A stretch of 64,000 bases of DNA from assembly GCA_934546745.1 (NCBI GenBank), contig CAKTDV010000015.1:7740-71739 (forward strand). Direction: 5' to 3'. Below the pieces are notes generated by a model that saw only the letters and a list, made by a program, of their open reading frames with translations, was not told where the DNA came from and searched no databases. This document shows positions 26,304 to 34,689 of the stretch, in pieces. Numbering within the stretch: position 1 is the stretch's first letter; each line of letters begins with the position of its first letter. The translations under genes and the position numbers were made by a program. The DNA is from an uncultured Desulfovibrio sp. GTDB taxonomy: Bacteria; Desulfobacterota; Desulfovibrionia; Desulfovibrionales; Desulfovibrionaceae.

Positions 26304-26890
26304 ATGCCGGTAAAGATTTGCTGCGCGGCAATGGCGGCAAGGAGCAGGCCCGTCAGTTTTGCCATGACGGCAAGACCTGTGTGGCGCAGGAGCTTCCCGG
26401 CGCTGTCGGCTACCCAGAGAAGAGAAAAAATACCAAAGGCGGCGAGAAACAGGGAGAGCGCGCCGCACGCGGTTTCCTCAAGCGTCGTGGAGGAAGCCCC
26501 CATGACCATCACCATGCCGATGGAGGCTGGCCCCATGCAAAGGGGAATGGCCAGCGGCACAATGCTGATATCCTCGTCTTCCGTCCGGTGTTTTCCGGCG
26601 GCGCTGTCATCCCGCATGAGCGAGACGGCGGAAAGAAAGAGCAGAACGCCCGCGCCGATGCGGAAGGCGTCGAGCGTAAAGCCGAACAGGGAAAAAATAC
26701 GCGCCCCGAAGAGATAGAGAACGAGGCCGATCAAGAAGGCCGCCAGACTGGTCTTGCAGGCGACGCGACGTTTTTCCCGCGCGGTCAGACCCGCCGTACC
26801 GCTGATGAAGGCGCTCAGGACGGCGGGCGGCGTCATCAGCGCAAAGAGCTGGAGGCTGACACTGAAAAGGCTTGCGGCTGTTTCCTGCAT
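26285..26890 (-). CDS. MarC family integral membrane protein
   Basis: About 201 residues with six hydrophobic segments and the MarC pattern (FSVSLQLFALMTPPAVLSAFIS..., TAREKRRVACKTSLAAF, GAGVLLFLSAVSLM, VPLAIPLCMGPASIGMVMVMG). The family spans the inner membrane; despite its name it is not proven to act in multidrug resistance. ATG at 26890 is preferred, though a GTG at 26911 is possible; neither has a strong ribosome site. A 16-base perfect hairpin (26910-26944) separates it from ilvN upstream. The gene is last in a minus-strand run and overlaps the end of cobM. Confidence 0.85.
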   Translation of the reverse strand: MQETAASLFSVSLQLFALMTPPAVLSAFISGTAGLTAREKRRVACKTSLAAFLIGLVLYLFGARIFSLFGFTLDAFRIGAGVLLFLSAVSLMRDDSAAGKHRTEDEDISIVPLAIPLCMGPASIGMVMVMGASSTTLEETACGALSLFLAAFGIFSLLWVADSAGKLLRHTGLAVMAKLTGLLLAAIAAQQIFTGIHSFMG

Positions 26891-26909
26891 GGGGTAGGTC
26901 AACGCTATC

Positions 26910-26944
26910 ACGGAAAAGGGAGAGCGGCGCTCTCCCTTTTCCGT
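26910..26944. terminator. Perfect hairpin between ilvN and marC
   Basis: ACGGAAAAGGGAGAGC (26910-26925) pairs fully with the sequence at 26929-26944. It begins at the ilvN stop codon and ends where the marC start region begins. There is no T tract past the stem, so it may only attenuate or stabilise. Confidence 0.6.
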
Positions 26945-27438
26945 TACATTTCGGACTGTTTTTTGGAGCGCCGCATGGCGACGGAACCGGTGCGGGCCAC
27001 TTCCTTGATACCGAAGCGGTGCATGAGGCTGAGGATGGCTTCGAGTTTGGAATGGTCGCCTGTCGCTTCAATGGTCATTTCCGTGGCGCTGACATCAATG
27101 ACCTTGCAACGGAAGATCTCCACAGTGCGGAGGATTTCGCCGCGCATGGGGCCTTCCGCCTGTACCTTGACGAACATCATTTCGCGTTCCACGGCGGGGC
27201 CGTCCGCAAAATCGGTCACCTTGATGACAGTGACGATCTTGTGCAGATGCTTCATGATCTGCTCAAGAATCTGGCTGTCGCCGTAGGTGGTGATGGTCAT
27301 GTGTGAGACGCCTTCCTCCAGCGCCGGAGCCACATTGAGTGAATGGATATTGAATCCCCGGCCGCTGAACAACCCGGCTACGCGGCTGAGCACGCCGGGC
27401 TCGTTTTCCACAAGAACGGAAAGCACGTGACGTTGCAT
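26944..27438 (-). CDS. ilvN: Acetolactate synthase small (regulatory) subunit
   Basis: 164 residues. The ACT domain opens at once (HVLSVLVENEPGVLSRVAGLFSGRGFNIHSLNVAP), followed by the linker TITTYGDSQILEQIMKHLHKIVTV and the C-terminal domain (REMMFVKVQAEGPMRGEILRTVEIFRCKVIDVSATEMTIEATGD). It binds valine and controls the large subunit in branched-chain amino acid synthesis. It lies nine bases after ilvB, so the two form an operon. A lysine-rich tail ends the protein. Confidence 0.96.
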   Translation of the reverse strand: MQRHVLSVLVENEPGVLSRVAGLFSGRGFNIHSLNVAPALEEGVSHMTITTYGDSQILEQIMKHLHKIVTVIKVTDFADGPAVEREMMFVKVQAEGPMRGEILRTVEIFRCKVIDVSATEMTIEATGDHSKLEAILSLMHRFGIKEVARTGSVAMRRSKKQSEM

Positions 27439-27447
27439 GGCGGCCCC

Positions 27448-29142
27448 CTAGATCAAGAGCATTTCATCCAGGGCCGCGCCGGCGGGCACCATGGGATAGA
27501 CGTTTTCTTCACGCTCCACCCGCACGTCGATGACGGCGGGGTTGGGCGAGGCCAGCGCGGTTTTCAGCATGGGCAGCAAATCCCGCCGTTCTGTGATGCG
27601 GTAGCCCTCCGCGCCGTAGGCTTCGGCCAGCTTCACGAAGTCAGGCTGGGCTTCCATGACGGTGGAGCTGTAGTTGTGGTTGAAGAACAGCTCCTGCCAC
27701 TGGCGCACCATGCCCAGATAGCCGTTGTTGAGAATGACGACCTTGATGGGCAGACGCTGCTGCACGACGGTCGCCAGTTCCTGAATATTCATCTGCAACG
27801 AACCGTCGCCCGCCACAGAGATGACTTTCTTGTGGGGGAAGGCCATCTGCGCGCCGATGGCGGCCGGAAAGCCGTAGCCCATAGTGCCGAGGCCGCCGCT
27901 GGTGAGCAGGGTGCGCGGTTCGGTGAAGTTGTAGAACTGGGCCGTCCACATCTGGTTCTGCCCCACCTCGGTCGTCAGGATGGCGTCGCCCCTGGTCAGT
28001 TCAAAGAGTGTCTCCACCACCTTCTGGGGCTTGATGGCCGTGCCTTCGTCGCCATAGCGGAGGGGGTGATCCGTTTTCCAGGCCGCAACGGTGCTGAGCC
28101 ATTCACTATGCTCTTCCTCCCAGTTGCGGCCGCCCAGTTTGGCCCGGCAGATATCGAGAATGCCTTCAAGAGCCAAGCGGCAGTCGCCCACGACGGGAAC
28201 GTCCACCTCCACATTCTTGCGGATGGAGGTAGGATCAATGTCAATATGGATGATGCGCGCGGAAGGGGCGAAGGCATCCAGCTTGCCGGTGACGCGGTCG
28301 TCAAAACGTGCGCCCACACAGATAAGCAAATCCGTATGGTTGATGCTCATATTGGCCGCGTAGGTGCCGTGCATGCCTACCATGCCGAGGCTCAGGGGAT
28401 CGGTGGCCGGAAAAGCGCCAAGACCCATGAGCGTATAGGCGACGGGCAGGTGCAGCGTCTGGGCCAGTTCGCGCAGGGCCCGCGACCCATTGGAGAGAAT
28501 CACGCCGCCTCCGGCCAGCAGCATGGGGCGTCTGGCTTTGGAGATTTCCTCCGCGCTGCGGCGCAACTGGTTCAGATTCGGCTTATAGGTGGGGTTGTAG
28601 CTGCGCATGGAAACGCCGTCAGGCCAGAGGAATTCCGTGGAGGCCTGCATGACGTCCTTGGGCAGATCCACAAGCACGGGACCTGGGCGTCCGCTGCGGG
28701 CAAGGTAGAAGGCTTCGCGCAGGGTCTGCGCCAGCCTGGTAATGTCCTTGACCAGAAAATTGTGCTTGGTGCAGGGGCGGGTGATACCGACGATATCGAC
28801 TTCCTGAAAAGCGTCGTTGCCGATAAGGTTGGTAGGCACCTGCCCCGTAAGCACCACCAGCGGGATGGAATCACAGTAGGCCGTGGCGATGCCGGTCACC
28901 GTGTTGGTGGCGCCGGGCCCCGAAGTGACGAGGCAGACGCCGACCTTACCGGAAGCCCGCGCATAGCCGTCGGCCGCATGCACAGCCCCCTGTTCGTGCC
29001 GTACAAGCACATGCTTCAGCTCAGGGTGTCGCGGCAGTTCATCATAGATATCAATGATCGCGCCGCCGGGATAGCCAAACAGCACGTCCACGCCTTCCCT
29101 TTTCAGGGATTCCAAAAGAATCTGTGCACCTGTGCGTTCCAT
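27448..29142 (-). CDS. ilvB: Acetolactate synthase large (catalytic) subunit
   Basis: 564 residues, full length. The ThDP-binding architecture includes the N-terminal pyrimidine domain with the catalytic glutamate (FGYPGGAIIDIYDELPR, LVRHEQGAVHAADGYARASG), a central FAD/Rossmann domain (SRALRELAQTL... DRVTGKLDAFAP) and the C-terminal ThDP signature GDGSLQMNIQELATVVQQ...NN near 440-470. It condenses pyruvate, or pyruvate with 2-oxobutyrate, in valine, leucine and isoleucine synthesis. It is followed by ilvN and preceded by a DUF465 gene 24 bases upstream. Confidence 0.97.
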   Translation of the reverse strand: MERTGAQILLESLKREGVDVLFGYPGGAIIDIYDELPRHPELKHVLVRHEQGAVHAADGYARASGKVGVCLVTSGPGATNTVTGIATAYCDSIPLVVLTGQVPTNLIGNDAFQEVDIVGITRPCTKHNFLVKDITRLAQTLREAFYLARSGRPGPVLVDLPKDVMQASTEFLWPDGVSMRSYNPTYKPNLNQLRRSAEEISKARRPMLLAGGGVILSNGSRALRELAQTLHLPVAYTLMGLGAFPATDPLSLGMVGMHGTYAANMSINHTDLLICVGARFDDRVTGKLDAFAPSARIIHIDIDPTSIRKNVEVDVPVVGDCRLALEGILDICRAKLGGRNWEEEHSEWLSTVAAWKTDHPLRYGDEGTAIKPQKVVETLFELTRGDAILTTEVGQNQMWTAQFYNFTEPRTLLTSGGLGTMGYGFPAAIGAQMAFPHKKVISVAGDGSLQMNIQELATVVQQRLPIKVVILNNGYLGMVRQWQELFFNHNYSSTVMEAQPDFVKLAEAYGAEGYRITERRDLLPMLKTALASPNPAVIDVRVEREENVYPMVPAGAALDEMLLI

Positions 29143-29166
29143 GTATGCGGACTCCTGCTCCCGCCG

Positions 29167-29394
29167 CTACCGCGCGGCGCGGTGTTTGTCGAGCAAGGCC
29201 ATGAGCTGGGTCTTGCCTTCAAGCTTCTGTTTTTTAAGCTGCTTCAGGGTCTGTTCTTCCGTAGGGGTGCGGAAGGTCTTGTTTTCCAGCTTTTCCACCT
29301 GCTTGCTGTAAAGCATGTGGTCTTCCCACAGGGATTTCAGCTCCGGATCAGAAGGTAACAGCTTTTCAATAAGTTCAATGTCATGCTGATCCAT
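29167..29394 (-). CDS. DUF465/YdcH family small coiled-coil protein
   Basis: 75 residues, highly charged and helical (DIELIEKLLPSDPELKSLWEDH, then LYSKQVEKLENKTFRTPTEEQ and LKQLKKQKLEGKTQLMALLDKH). The LEGKTQL-like motif with conserved lysine-rich helix is the DUF465 family. The family's role is unknown. AGGAGA precedes ATG. It lies directly upstream of ilvB and is probably co-transcribed with it. Confidence 0.85.
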   Translation of the reverse strand: MDQHDIELIEKLLPSDPELKSLWEDHMLYSKQVEKLENKTFRTPTEEQTLKQLKKQKLEGKTQLMALLDKHRAAR

Positions 29395-29538
29395 AAGAAA
29401 TCTCCTACGTTAGATGTTGAGCGCGAAGCGCTTGGGAAAGCCCTGCGGCGCTGTAGGCTGTGCCTTTTCGCCGCGGACAAAAAACCTTTCACAGGCGCGC
29501 CCGCCCACCCGTCCTTTTTGAGGGGTGGCGGAATGCCC

Positions 29539-29853
29539 CTAGAAGGAAACGGTGTGCAGTGTGGTGGCGTATTCCAGGATCGACTTGATCACAATGCGGT
29601 TGAAAAGCTCAATGGCGAGCAGCACCACCACAGGCGAAAAATCCAGTCCGCTGGTATAGGTGAAGGGCAGCCATTTACGGACACGGTAAAAAACAGGTTC
29701 CGTCAGCTGGCGCAGCACACGGACAATGGGGTTGTAGGGATCAGGCCGTACCCACGTCAGCACTGTCGCAATGATGATGACCCAGAAATACAGCGTCAGC
29801 AGGCCACTGACGATAATGGCCACAGCCTGCAGGGCGTTGGAAAGGACGATCAT
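29539..29853 (-). CDS. YggT family membrane protein
   Basis: 104 residues with two main hydrophobic regions: AVAIIVSGLLTLYFWVIIIATVLTWVRPDPYNP and SPVVVLLAIELFNRIVIKSIL. They carry the family motif of VLTWVRPDPYNPIVRVLRQLTEPV. YggT proteins are inner-membrane proteins often near cell-division or pyrroline-5-carboxylate reductase genes; the function is not settled. Its ATG overlaps the HAD-hydrolase stop (ATGA). Confidence 0.88.
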   Translation of the reverse strand: MIVLSNALQAVAIIVSGLLTLYFWVIIIATVLTWVRPDPYNPIVRVLRQLTEPVFYRVRKWLPFTYTSGLDFSPVVVLLAIELFNRIVIKSILEYATTLHTVSF

Positions 29854-30512
29854 AGATTCTCCAGCGTTTCGCGCAAAGCGCCGGCCAGCGCGGGGTAGTC
29901 CGCGGCGGTGATGTCCCCTGTGAGGCCGCCGCCATTAAAGGCCGCAAAGACCATGCCAGCGGCACATGCGGCATCCCTGTCATGGCGGCTGTCGCCGACA
30001 AAGAGTGCCTGCCGCGGCCCGGCATGCCACATGTCGAGGATGTGGCGCGCGCCTTCCGGCGAAGGTTTGGGAGCGGCGTCCGTGACGGTGATTACCGGAT
30101 GAAAATAGGAGTGCAAATCAAAAATGTCCAGAACCCTTTGCATGCCCGCGCGGGTTCTGTTTGTCTGCACGGCCAGCCGCAGCCTCTTGTCCCGCAGCAT
30201 GTCCAGAAAATCCCTCAGTCCGGGTTGCGGGCGCAGCAGCGGGACAATATCGCGATCGTAGACGACCACATCGCGGACGACGTGATCAATCCGTCCGTGA
30301 AGGGCTTCCGGCAGGATATGCCGGAGCGACTGCATACCTGTCGCCATGAAGACATAGTCTTCCTGCTCCCGTGTCATGGGTGGCAGGCCGAAATAGGCCA
30401 GTACGCGGTTATAGAATTCGTTGTTGGCTTCGCGGGAATTGATAAGCACGCCGTCGCAGTCAAAAATCACGCCGCGCAGCCCGTCGGGAAACAAAGGTGA
30501 AACACTGGCCAT
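29850..30512 (-). CDS. HAD-superfamily phosphatase (phosphoglycolate phosphatase-like)
   Basis: 220 residues. Motif I is GVIFDCDGVLINSREAN, motif II is in LAVQTNRTRAG, the motif III lysine is in DAAPKPSPEG, and motif IV is FVGDSRHDRDAACAAGM. A helical cap sits between I and II. These define a type I HAD phosphatase of the Gph/PpaX group; the substrate is unknown. The start at 30512 follows the upstream gene by four bases and is preferred over a long upstream frame extension that lies antisense-like inside the neighbour. It overlaps YggT by four bases. Confidence 0.88.
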   Translation of the reverse strand: MASVSPLFPDGLRGVIFDCDGVLINSREANNEFYNRVLAYFGLPPMTREQEDYVFMATGMQSLRHILPEALHGRIDHVVRDVVVYDRDIVPLLRPQPGLRDFLDMLRDKRLRLAVQTNRTRAGMQRVLDIFDLHSYFHPVITVTDAAPKPSPEGARHILDMWHAGPRQALFVGDSRHDRDAACAAGMVFAAFNGGGLTGDITAADYPALAGALRETLENL

Positions 30513-30516
30513 GACA

Positions 30517-31419
30517 CTACTCAGGCAGAGGCAGCAGCACATCCGCTTCCCATGACCACGGCGGGAGACCTTGCCGGGCGCGCGGCCCTCCCGCCAGCCG
30601 CCACAGGGGTTGGCGCAACAGCCCAAGGCGCGCCGCATCCTCGCCCACGGTGTCGCGCAGTATCCTCGCTCCCGGCGCGCCGGCCTTTTCCAGAGGGTGA
30701 ATCTCCGTATCGAAGGCATCGCGCAGATCGTCACGCATGGCCCCTTCCGCCAGCAAGGTGACGCCCTCGGGCAGAAAAGGAACGGCCGCCTGAAGGACTC
30801 GCCGCCAGTCGGGCAGCAGGCTGGTATCCACAGCCAGCGGCGCGCGCATTTCTGGCGGCAGGCCGTCCAGTTCCTCGCTGGTATCCAGTCCAAGGGCCGC
30901 GCCGATGGCGCCGCCGGCCCTCGTACAGGCCGCGCTCAGGGCCGCCAGTTCCGCCACGCGTTCTTCCTGAAGCCAGCACCAGAGCAGTAAGCGTTGCGCC
31001 TGTCGCGTCTCGCGTTCTCGCCCTGCGGCATCGGCGGCCGCCAGCGACGGCTCTTCGCCGCCGCGGGCAAAGGCGTCACGCAGCCGTGCCTCATCCTGAA
31101 GGCGGGCATTCCGGATCTGCTCCACGCTCAGGCTTTCCACAGGGCAACCCGCCAGCGCCGCGCTGTCCAGCCCGCGCAGTTCCTCAAGGCGGCGGGCCGC
31201 CTCCGCTTCCGTCCACGGATATGTTTCAGGATGCCACCACGGGCCGCTGGGCGCGGGTATTTCCACAGGCGGGAGACCGCGTACCCGCGGCATCGCGGTC
31301 AGATCGCCATAGCTTGCCGGCAATCCCGGCCACAGCCGTACGGCCCAGGGGAATGCTGCCTTCCTCTCACCCGGCAAGGGAGCGCGCAACGCGGGAAAAC
31401 GGAGAATCCTGCACGACAT
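30517..31419 (-). CDS. Conserved-looking protein of unknown function
   Basis: 300 residues without a signal peptide or membrane segment. The first 60 residues are proline-rich (RFPALRAPLPGERKAAFPW, GLPPVEIPAPSGPWWHPETYPW); the middle is helical and charged (SVEQIRNARLQDEARLRDAF, then RETRQAQRLLLWCWLQEE). The end is LPPWSWEADVLLPLPE. I do not recognise a family. It is first in the minus-strand run that goes on with the HAD phosphatase four bases later and then YggT. Its coding bias matches the neighbours, which supports a real gene. Confidence 0.7.
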   Translation of the reverse strand: MSCRILRFPALRAPLPGERKAAFPWAVRLWPGLPASYGDLTAMPRVRGLPPVEIPAPSGPWWHPETYPWTEAEAARRLEELRGLDSAALAGCPVESLSVEQIRNARLQDEARLRDAFARGGEEPSLAAADAAGRERETRQAQRLLLWCWLQEERVAELAALSAACTRAGGAIGAALGLDTSEELDGLPPEMRAPLAVDTSLLPDWRRVLQAAVPFLPEGVTLLAEGAMRDDLRDAFDTEIHPLEKAGAPGARILRDTVGEDAARLGLLRQPLWRLAGGPRARQGLPPWSWEADVLLPLPE

Positions 31420-31741
31420 GGGAGTGATCCTTGAAAATATTCCGTGAAAATATTCCGTCAGGCGCCTTCACAGGCGCGCATGGAGGCGACATGCGTATTC
31501 TAGCATCATAGCCCCAGCGTCTCCCGTTGGCAAGCCTTCGGGATTGCGCGGCCTTCCATGCCACAGCCACCGGAAAACACCCTGGGAAACGAAAAACGTC
31601 CGCGGGAAGGGCGGACGTTTTTCGGGAGTGGTCTTGTGGCAACGCGCATTCACGGGAGTTTCCGCTTTTGAACGGAGACGGTTTCAACAGAGATACCGTC
31701 CTCGTCCGCCAGCGCGGTCGCACTGTCACTATGAACCCGTT
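31420..31741. other. Intergenic region with bidirectional terminator
   Basis: About 320 bases without a gene. It holds the promoter of the minus-strand run starting at 31419 and a bidirectional hairpin at 31591-31623 that serves the lipoprotein gene on the right. Confidence 0.4.
31591..31623. terminator. Terminator downstream of the lipoprotein gene
   Basis: GAAAAACGTCCGC and GCGGACGTTTTTC form perfect 13-base arms around a seven-base loop. The A/T ends give T tracts on both strands. Confidence 0.8.
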
Positions 31742-32245
31742 CTAATACAGCCATTTCTTGCCATTGTGGCTGAGCATTTCACTGACGCGGCGCGTCTTGA
31801 CGGCCTCGCAGGAGGCGGACAGGGCGGCGGACTTGCTCTTGCCGCGGCATTCGTAGACAACCTCCTGATAGCGCACAAAGCCCACATGATTACCGGTAGG
31901 GCTGACACTGACGCTGGTCGTCATGCTGGACGGATCCACCTCGGTATATGTCGCCACGTAGGCGTTGCCGGTTTTACGCACCTGTTTGGCCTGTTTGGAG
32001 GGCTGTACGGTGCGGGCGGCCTGTGCCACAAGCTGGCGGCCTGTGGCCTCAAGATCCGCCTCTATCCTGTTTGCGGATCGGGCGGTCTTGACGCTGCCCG
32101 CCGCCTCCTCCCGTACCGCGGCCGTTTTTGTAACGGCGGGATCCTGTGCCGTTTCCAGAGCACCGGCGCTTTCATCGGAACCAAAAAGAGAACAACCGCT
32201 CAGACCAAGACCGAGAACCATGACGCATACCAGTCTCTTTTTCAT
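31742..32245 (-). CDS. Small lipoprotein of unknown function
   Basis: 167 residues. A lipobox LGLSGC places the lipidated cysteine at residue 18 (counted from the second of two adjacent ATGs, best spaced from AGAGGA). The linker is rich in alanine, threonine and charged residues. The C-terminal half has VRKTGNAYVATYTEVDPSSM, GFVRYQEVVYECRGKSKS and CEAVKTRRVSEML, with two cysteines likely disulfide-bonded. I do not recognise a named family. The -35/-10 pair TTGACA-17-TAGGCA upstream is close to consensus, so expression may be strong. A terminator follows at 31591-31623. Confidence 0.75.
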   Translation of the reverse strand: MKKRLVCVMVLGLGLSGCSLFGSDESAGALETAQDPAVTKTAAVREEAAGSVKTARSANRIEADLEATGRQLVAQAARTVQPSKQAKQVRKTGNAYVATYTEVDPSSMTTSVSVSPTGNHVGFVRYQEVVYECRGKSKSAALSASCEAVKTRRVSEMLSHNGKKWLY

Positions 32246-32377
32246 CATATTTCCTCTGTTTTTTGCGCTTCCCTTCGGGAAGACAGAATGAAAGAGCGGC
32301 GGAGCCACCGGCTTCCGAACCGCCCGGAACGCCTGTTTGCATACGGTCAAAAACTGACCGGCGTGGATGTTCGCCCT

Positions 32378-32406
32378 TGCCTAGCCTTCGGACGCACGCT
32401 TGTCAA
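32378..32406 (-). promoter_or_regulatory. Sigma-70 promoter of the lipoprotein gene
   Basis: On the minus strand TTGACA (complement of 32401-32406), then 17 bases, then TAGGCA (complement of 32378-32383). The -35 box is a full consensus match. Confidence 0.7.
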
Positions 32407-32576
32407 GTGTTCCGCAATGCGTTTTTGCGATCCATACCTTCTAGATTTTATTAATATTTTTGTGTGACACGCGGCTCTGCGCGCTGTGGCCGCATCATGC
32501 TAAAACCATCAGGAGTCTTTTGCGCTTGAAATATTTCACCTCCACAAGCGATACTGAAAAAACAAGGTATCTGGAA

Positions 32577-32609
32577 GAAAAAAGGGCCCGGCACTGCCGT
32601 GCCGGGCCC
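32577..32609 (-). terminator. Terminator of the VWA-OmpA gene
   Basis: GGGCCCGGCAC (32584-32594) pairs with GTGCCGGGCCC (32599-32609). On the minus strand the stem is followed by six T or more. Confidence 0.9.
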
Positions 32610-32638
32610 CTCTCACTCTGGGTTTGTTGCGACGACTG

Positions 32639-33637
32639 TTAGTCGAAGGAAATTTCCGTACGGCGGTTCAGATAGCGGCCGTCGTCGGTGCTGTTGTCAT
32701 ACTTGAAGGACTTGCCCTTGCCGATGGCGGTCACGCGGCTGGCGGGGATGCCCTGCTGGCCGAGGTAATCCTTGACGGCATTGGCGCGGTTCTGGGAAAG
32801 CTTCTGGTTGTACGCGTCGGTACCCTTGGCGTCGGTCCAGCCGGTCAGAATGACGCGCTTGTTGGTCTGGGCCTTGATGATGGCGGCGGCTTCGTTGAGG
32901 ATGCCCATGGCCTTGCCGTCGAGGGCGTAGGAGTCAAAGGCAAAGTTCACGCCGCGCAGGACGATGACTTCTTCCTGACCGCAGAAGACGGCGAGGACGA
33001 AGCGTTCCACGGCGGCGTCGCTGGTGGCGAGATCCTCGCCGCGCACCACCACGGTAGCGGGATTCAGCGCGGCAAGTTCCCTGATGGTGTTTTCGCCGTT
33101 GGGGGTGTCGGCCAGAGAGATGATATGGATGACAAGATTGCGCTGGCTGGCGTACACCTGACGGGCCACGTCCACAATGCCCGCGCCACGGTTGTTGTCA
33201 CCGTCGGTAACAAGAATGATGGCGGCGTCGCGCTTCATGCTGGAGAGGAAAGGCTCATAGGTGTGCAGGCCGTCGCCCATCGTGGTCATACGGCCGAAAA
33301 TCTGGAAATCGGAACGCAGCTTCCCGATGGCGGCGGCCATGCCGTCACGGTTCCAAGGGCCCTGCTCCACCAGCGCGCCGTTCGGCGAGATGGTATGCAG
33401 GCCGGCGTTCATGCTCTGCGCCGGGATGGAGGCGTTCACACGGGTCAGCGCGGTCTTGGCAATGGCGATTTTGTCGAGCTTCAACTTGCTGTTCTTCATC
33501 ATCATGGAGCCGGAGTAGTCCACGACGAAGTCGAAGCTTTCCACCTTTTTGGGGCAATTGACAGGGGCGGCCGCGGCGGCGACCGCATAGCTCAGCACCA
33601 GCGCGGCGGCGAGCGCCAACAGACGAAGAGACTTCAT
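32639..33637 (-). CDS. Exported VWA-domain protein with C-terminal OmpA peptidoglycan-binding domain
   Basis: 332 residues. Signal peptide 1-24 (MKSLRLLALAAALVLSYAVAAAAA). A von Willebrand A domain follows with the MIDAS start DYSGSMM, and IILVTDGDNNRGAG further on. The C-terminal OmpA domain (VNFAFDSYALDGKAMGILNE, LTGWTDAKGTDAYNQKLSQNRA, DYLGQQGIPASRVTAIGKG) would bind peptidoglycan. The protein is probably a periplasmic or outer-membrane-linked scaffold. GGGAGGAAAT gives a strong ribosome site for ATG at 33637. Near-consensus promoter and 5' stem-loop upstream and a strong terminator downstream make it a well-defined single-gene unit, likely abundant. Confidence 0.88.
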   Translation of the reverse strand: MKSLRLLALAAALVLSYAVAAAAAPVNCPKKVESFDFVVDYSGSMMMKNSKLKLDKIAIAKTALTRVNASIPAQSMNAGLHTISPNGALVEQGPWNRDGMAAAIGKLRSDFQIFGRMTTMGDGLHTYEPFLSSMKRDAAIILVTDGDNNRGAGIVDVARQVYASQRNLVIHIISLADTPNGENTIRELAALNPATVVVRGEDLATSDAAVERFVLAVFCGQEEVIVLRGVNFAFDSYALDGKAMGILNEAAAIIKAQTNKRVILTGWTDAKGTDAYNQKLSQNRANAVKDYLGQQGIPASRVTAIGKGKSFKYDNSTDDGRYLNRRTEISFD

Positions 33638-33684
33638 ATTTCCTCCCGGGAAATGCGCCGCTCTGTGCGGCAGTTGACTGTACG

Positions 33685-33704
33685 CTTCATCCACTTGGAT
33701 GAAG
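33685..33704. promoter_or_regulatory. 5' leader stem-loop of the VWA-OmpA gene
   Basis: CTTCATCCA and TGGATGAAG form a perfect nine-base stem with two bases between. It begins within a few bases of the predicted transcription start (about 33707, minus strand). Outer GTACG/CGTAC halves flank it. It could be a 5' mRNA stabiliser or an operator. Confidence 0.5.
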
Positions 33705-33713
33705 ATGACGTAC

Positions 33714-33741
33714 GCTATAAGCTTTTTCTAGCCTTTTTCAA
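33714..33741 (-). promoter_or_regulatory. Sigma-70 promoter of the VWA-OmpA gene
   Basis: On the minus strand TTGAAA (complement of 33736-33741), 16 bases, TATAGC (complement of 33714-33719). Confidence 0.65.
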
Positions 33742-33840
33742 GCCTGAGTGCAAGCGGGAAAGCCCCGCCCTCCCCGCCTTCTGGACACTTCTTTTCACCT
33801 TGGGCATACTGGAATCAAGGCCAGTGCCAAGGAGAACATG

Positions 33841-34689
33841 ATGGCGGTGTTGACATTCTGCAAATGGAGCCCCTGCGGCAATACGACTCTGCTCTTCCCC
33901 GCGCATGGGCTTGACGCGGCCCGGCAGGCGCGCCTGGCGGCGGAGGCCCTGGATCCGGCCTGTCTCGGCGGCGAGCAGGCGGGCTTCGCGGATAGGCGGG
34001 CCCGATCGCTGCGCATGGCGGGGGGGGAGTTCTGTGTCAATGCCGCAAGAGCTTTCGGCGCGCAGCTGGCCCTTGAGGAAAGCGGCGCGAATGGAGCGGA
34101 GGATTTCCGGTGCGATATCGCCGTATCGGGATGGCCGTCGCGGGTGGGCATCCGCGCGCGCGGATGTGGCCCGAAATGGCATGTGTCCGCCCGCCTGACC
34201 CTGCCCGCCTGCCCCGTCAGCCGCCCCGCCCCCGGCGTGACGCTGGTGCGCCTGCCTGGCATTGTCCACCTGCTTCTGGACGGAACAGCGCACACACAGC
34301 CTGAAAACTGCCTTGCGGCAGCCGCCATGCTGCGCCGCGACCATAATCTGGAGAGCGAAGCCGCCTGCGGCGTCATCTGGTGGCGGCGCGGGCGGCGGCA
34401 ACTGGAAATGCTGCCTGTGGTGCATGTGCGCGACGCCGGGACGGATGTTCTGGAAGGCGCGTGCGGTTCCGGCGCGCTGGCCCTGGCTCTGGCGCTTCAT
34501 GATCAGGAACCCCGGCGCCATTTCTCCCTCCTGCAACCGAGCGGCGGGCTTCTGGAAGTGGAAATGGCGGAGGAAGGTGGCGCTCTGGTCGCCGAAGTGG
34601 GCGGCGACGTGTTTCTTGTGGCGCGGGGGCGCGTCTGGTTTCCCGACGGCGACGGCTTCGCTGGCGGCTCATTCCGCCCCGGCGCATGA
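33841..34689 (+). CDS. Diaminopimelate-epimerase/histidine-racemase-like protein
   Basis: 282 residues from the second of two adjacent ATGs, which is best spaced from AAGGAG. The fold is recognised from the N-terminal FCKWSPCGNTTLLF strand, the first cysteine site (RMAGGEFCVNAARAFG) and the second (DVLEGACGSGALALALAL), the two-cysteine pattern of PLP-independent DapF-type epimerases and CntK-like histidine racemases. The site sequence GGEFC fits the racemase branch better than the CGNG of true DapF. Its TGA overlaps the cbiD start (ATGA), and cbiD overlaps cobL, so it is translationally coupled to corrin-synthesis genes. The substrate is unknown. Confidence 0.75.
   Translation: MAVLTFCKWSPCGNTTLLFPAHGLDAARQARLAAEALDPACLGGEQAGFADRRARSLRMAGGEFCVNAARAFGAQLALEESGANGAEDFRCDIAVSGWPSRVGIRARGCGPKWHVSARLTLPACPVSRPAPGVTLVRLPGIVHLLLDGTAHTQPENCLAAAAMLRRDHNLESEAACGVIWWRRGRRQLEMLPVVHVRDAGTDVLEGACGSGALALALALHDQEPRRHFSLLQPSGGLLEVEMAEEGGALVAEVGGDVFLVARGRVWFPDGDGFAGGSFRPGA

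Larger units (their letters stand above)
32246..32638. other. Leader and intergenic region of the lipoprotein gene
   Basis: About 390 bases. It holds the lipoprotein promoter (32378-32406), a small hairpin in its leader (CGGTCA AAAAC TGACCG at 32345-32361), an AT-rich stretch at 32440-32580, and the terminator of the VWA-OmpA gene at the right end. No gene was seen. Confidence 0.5.
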
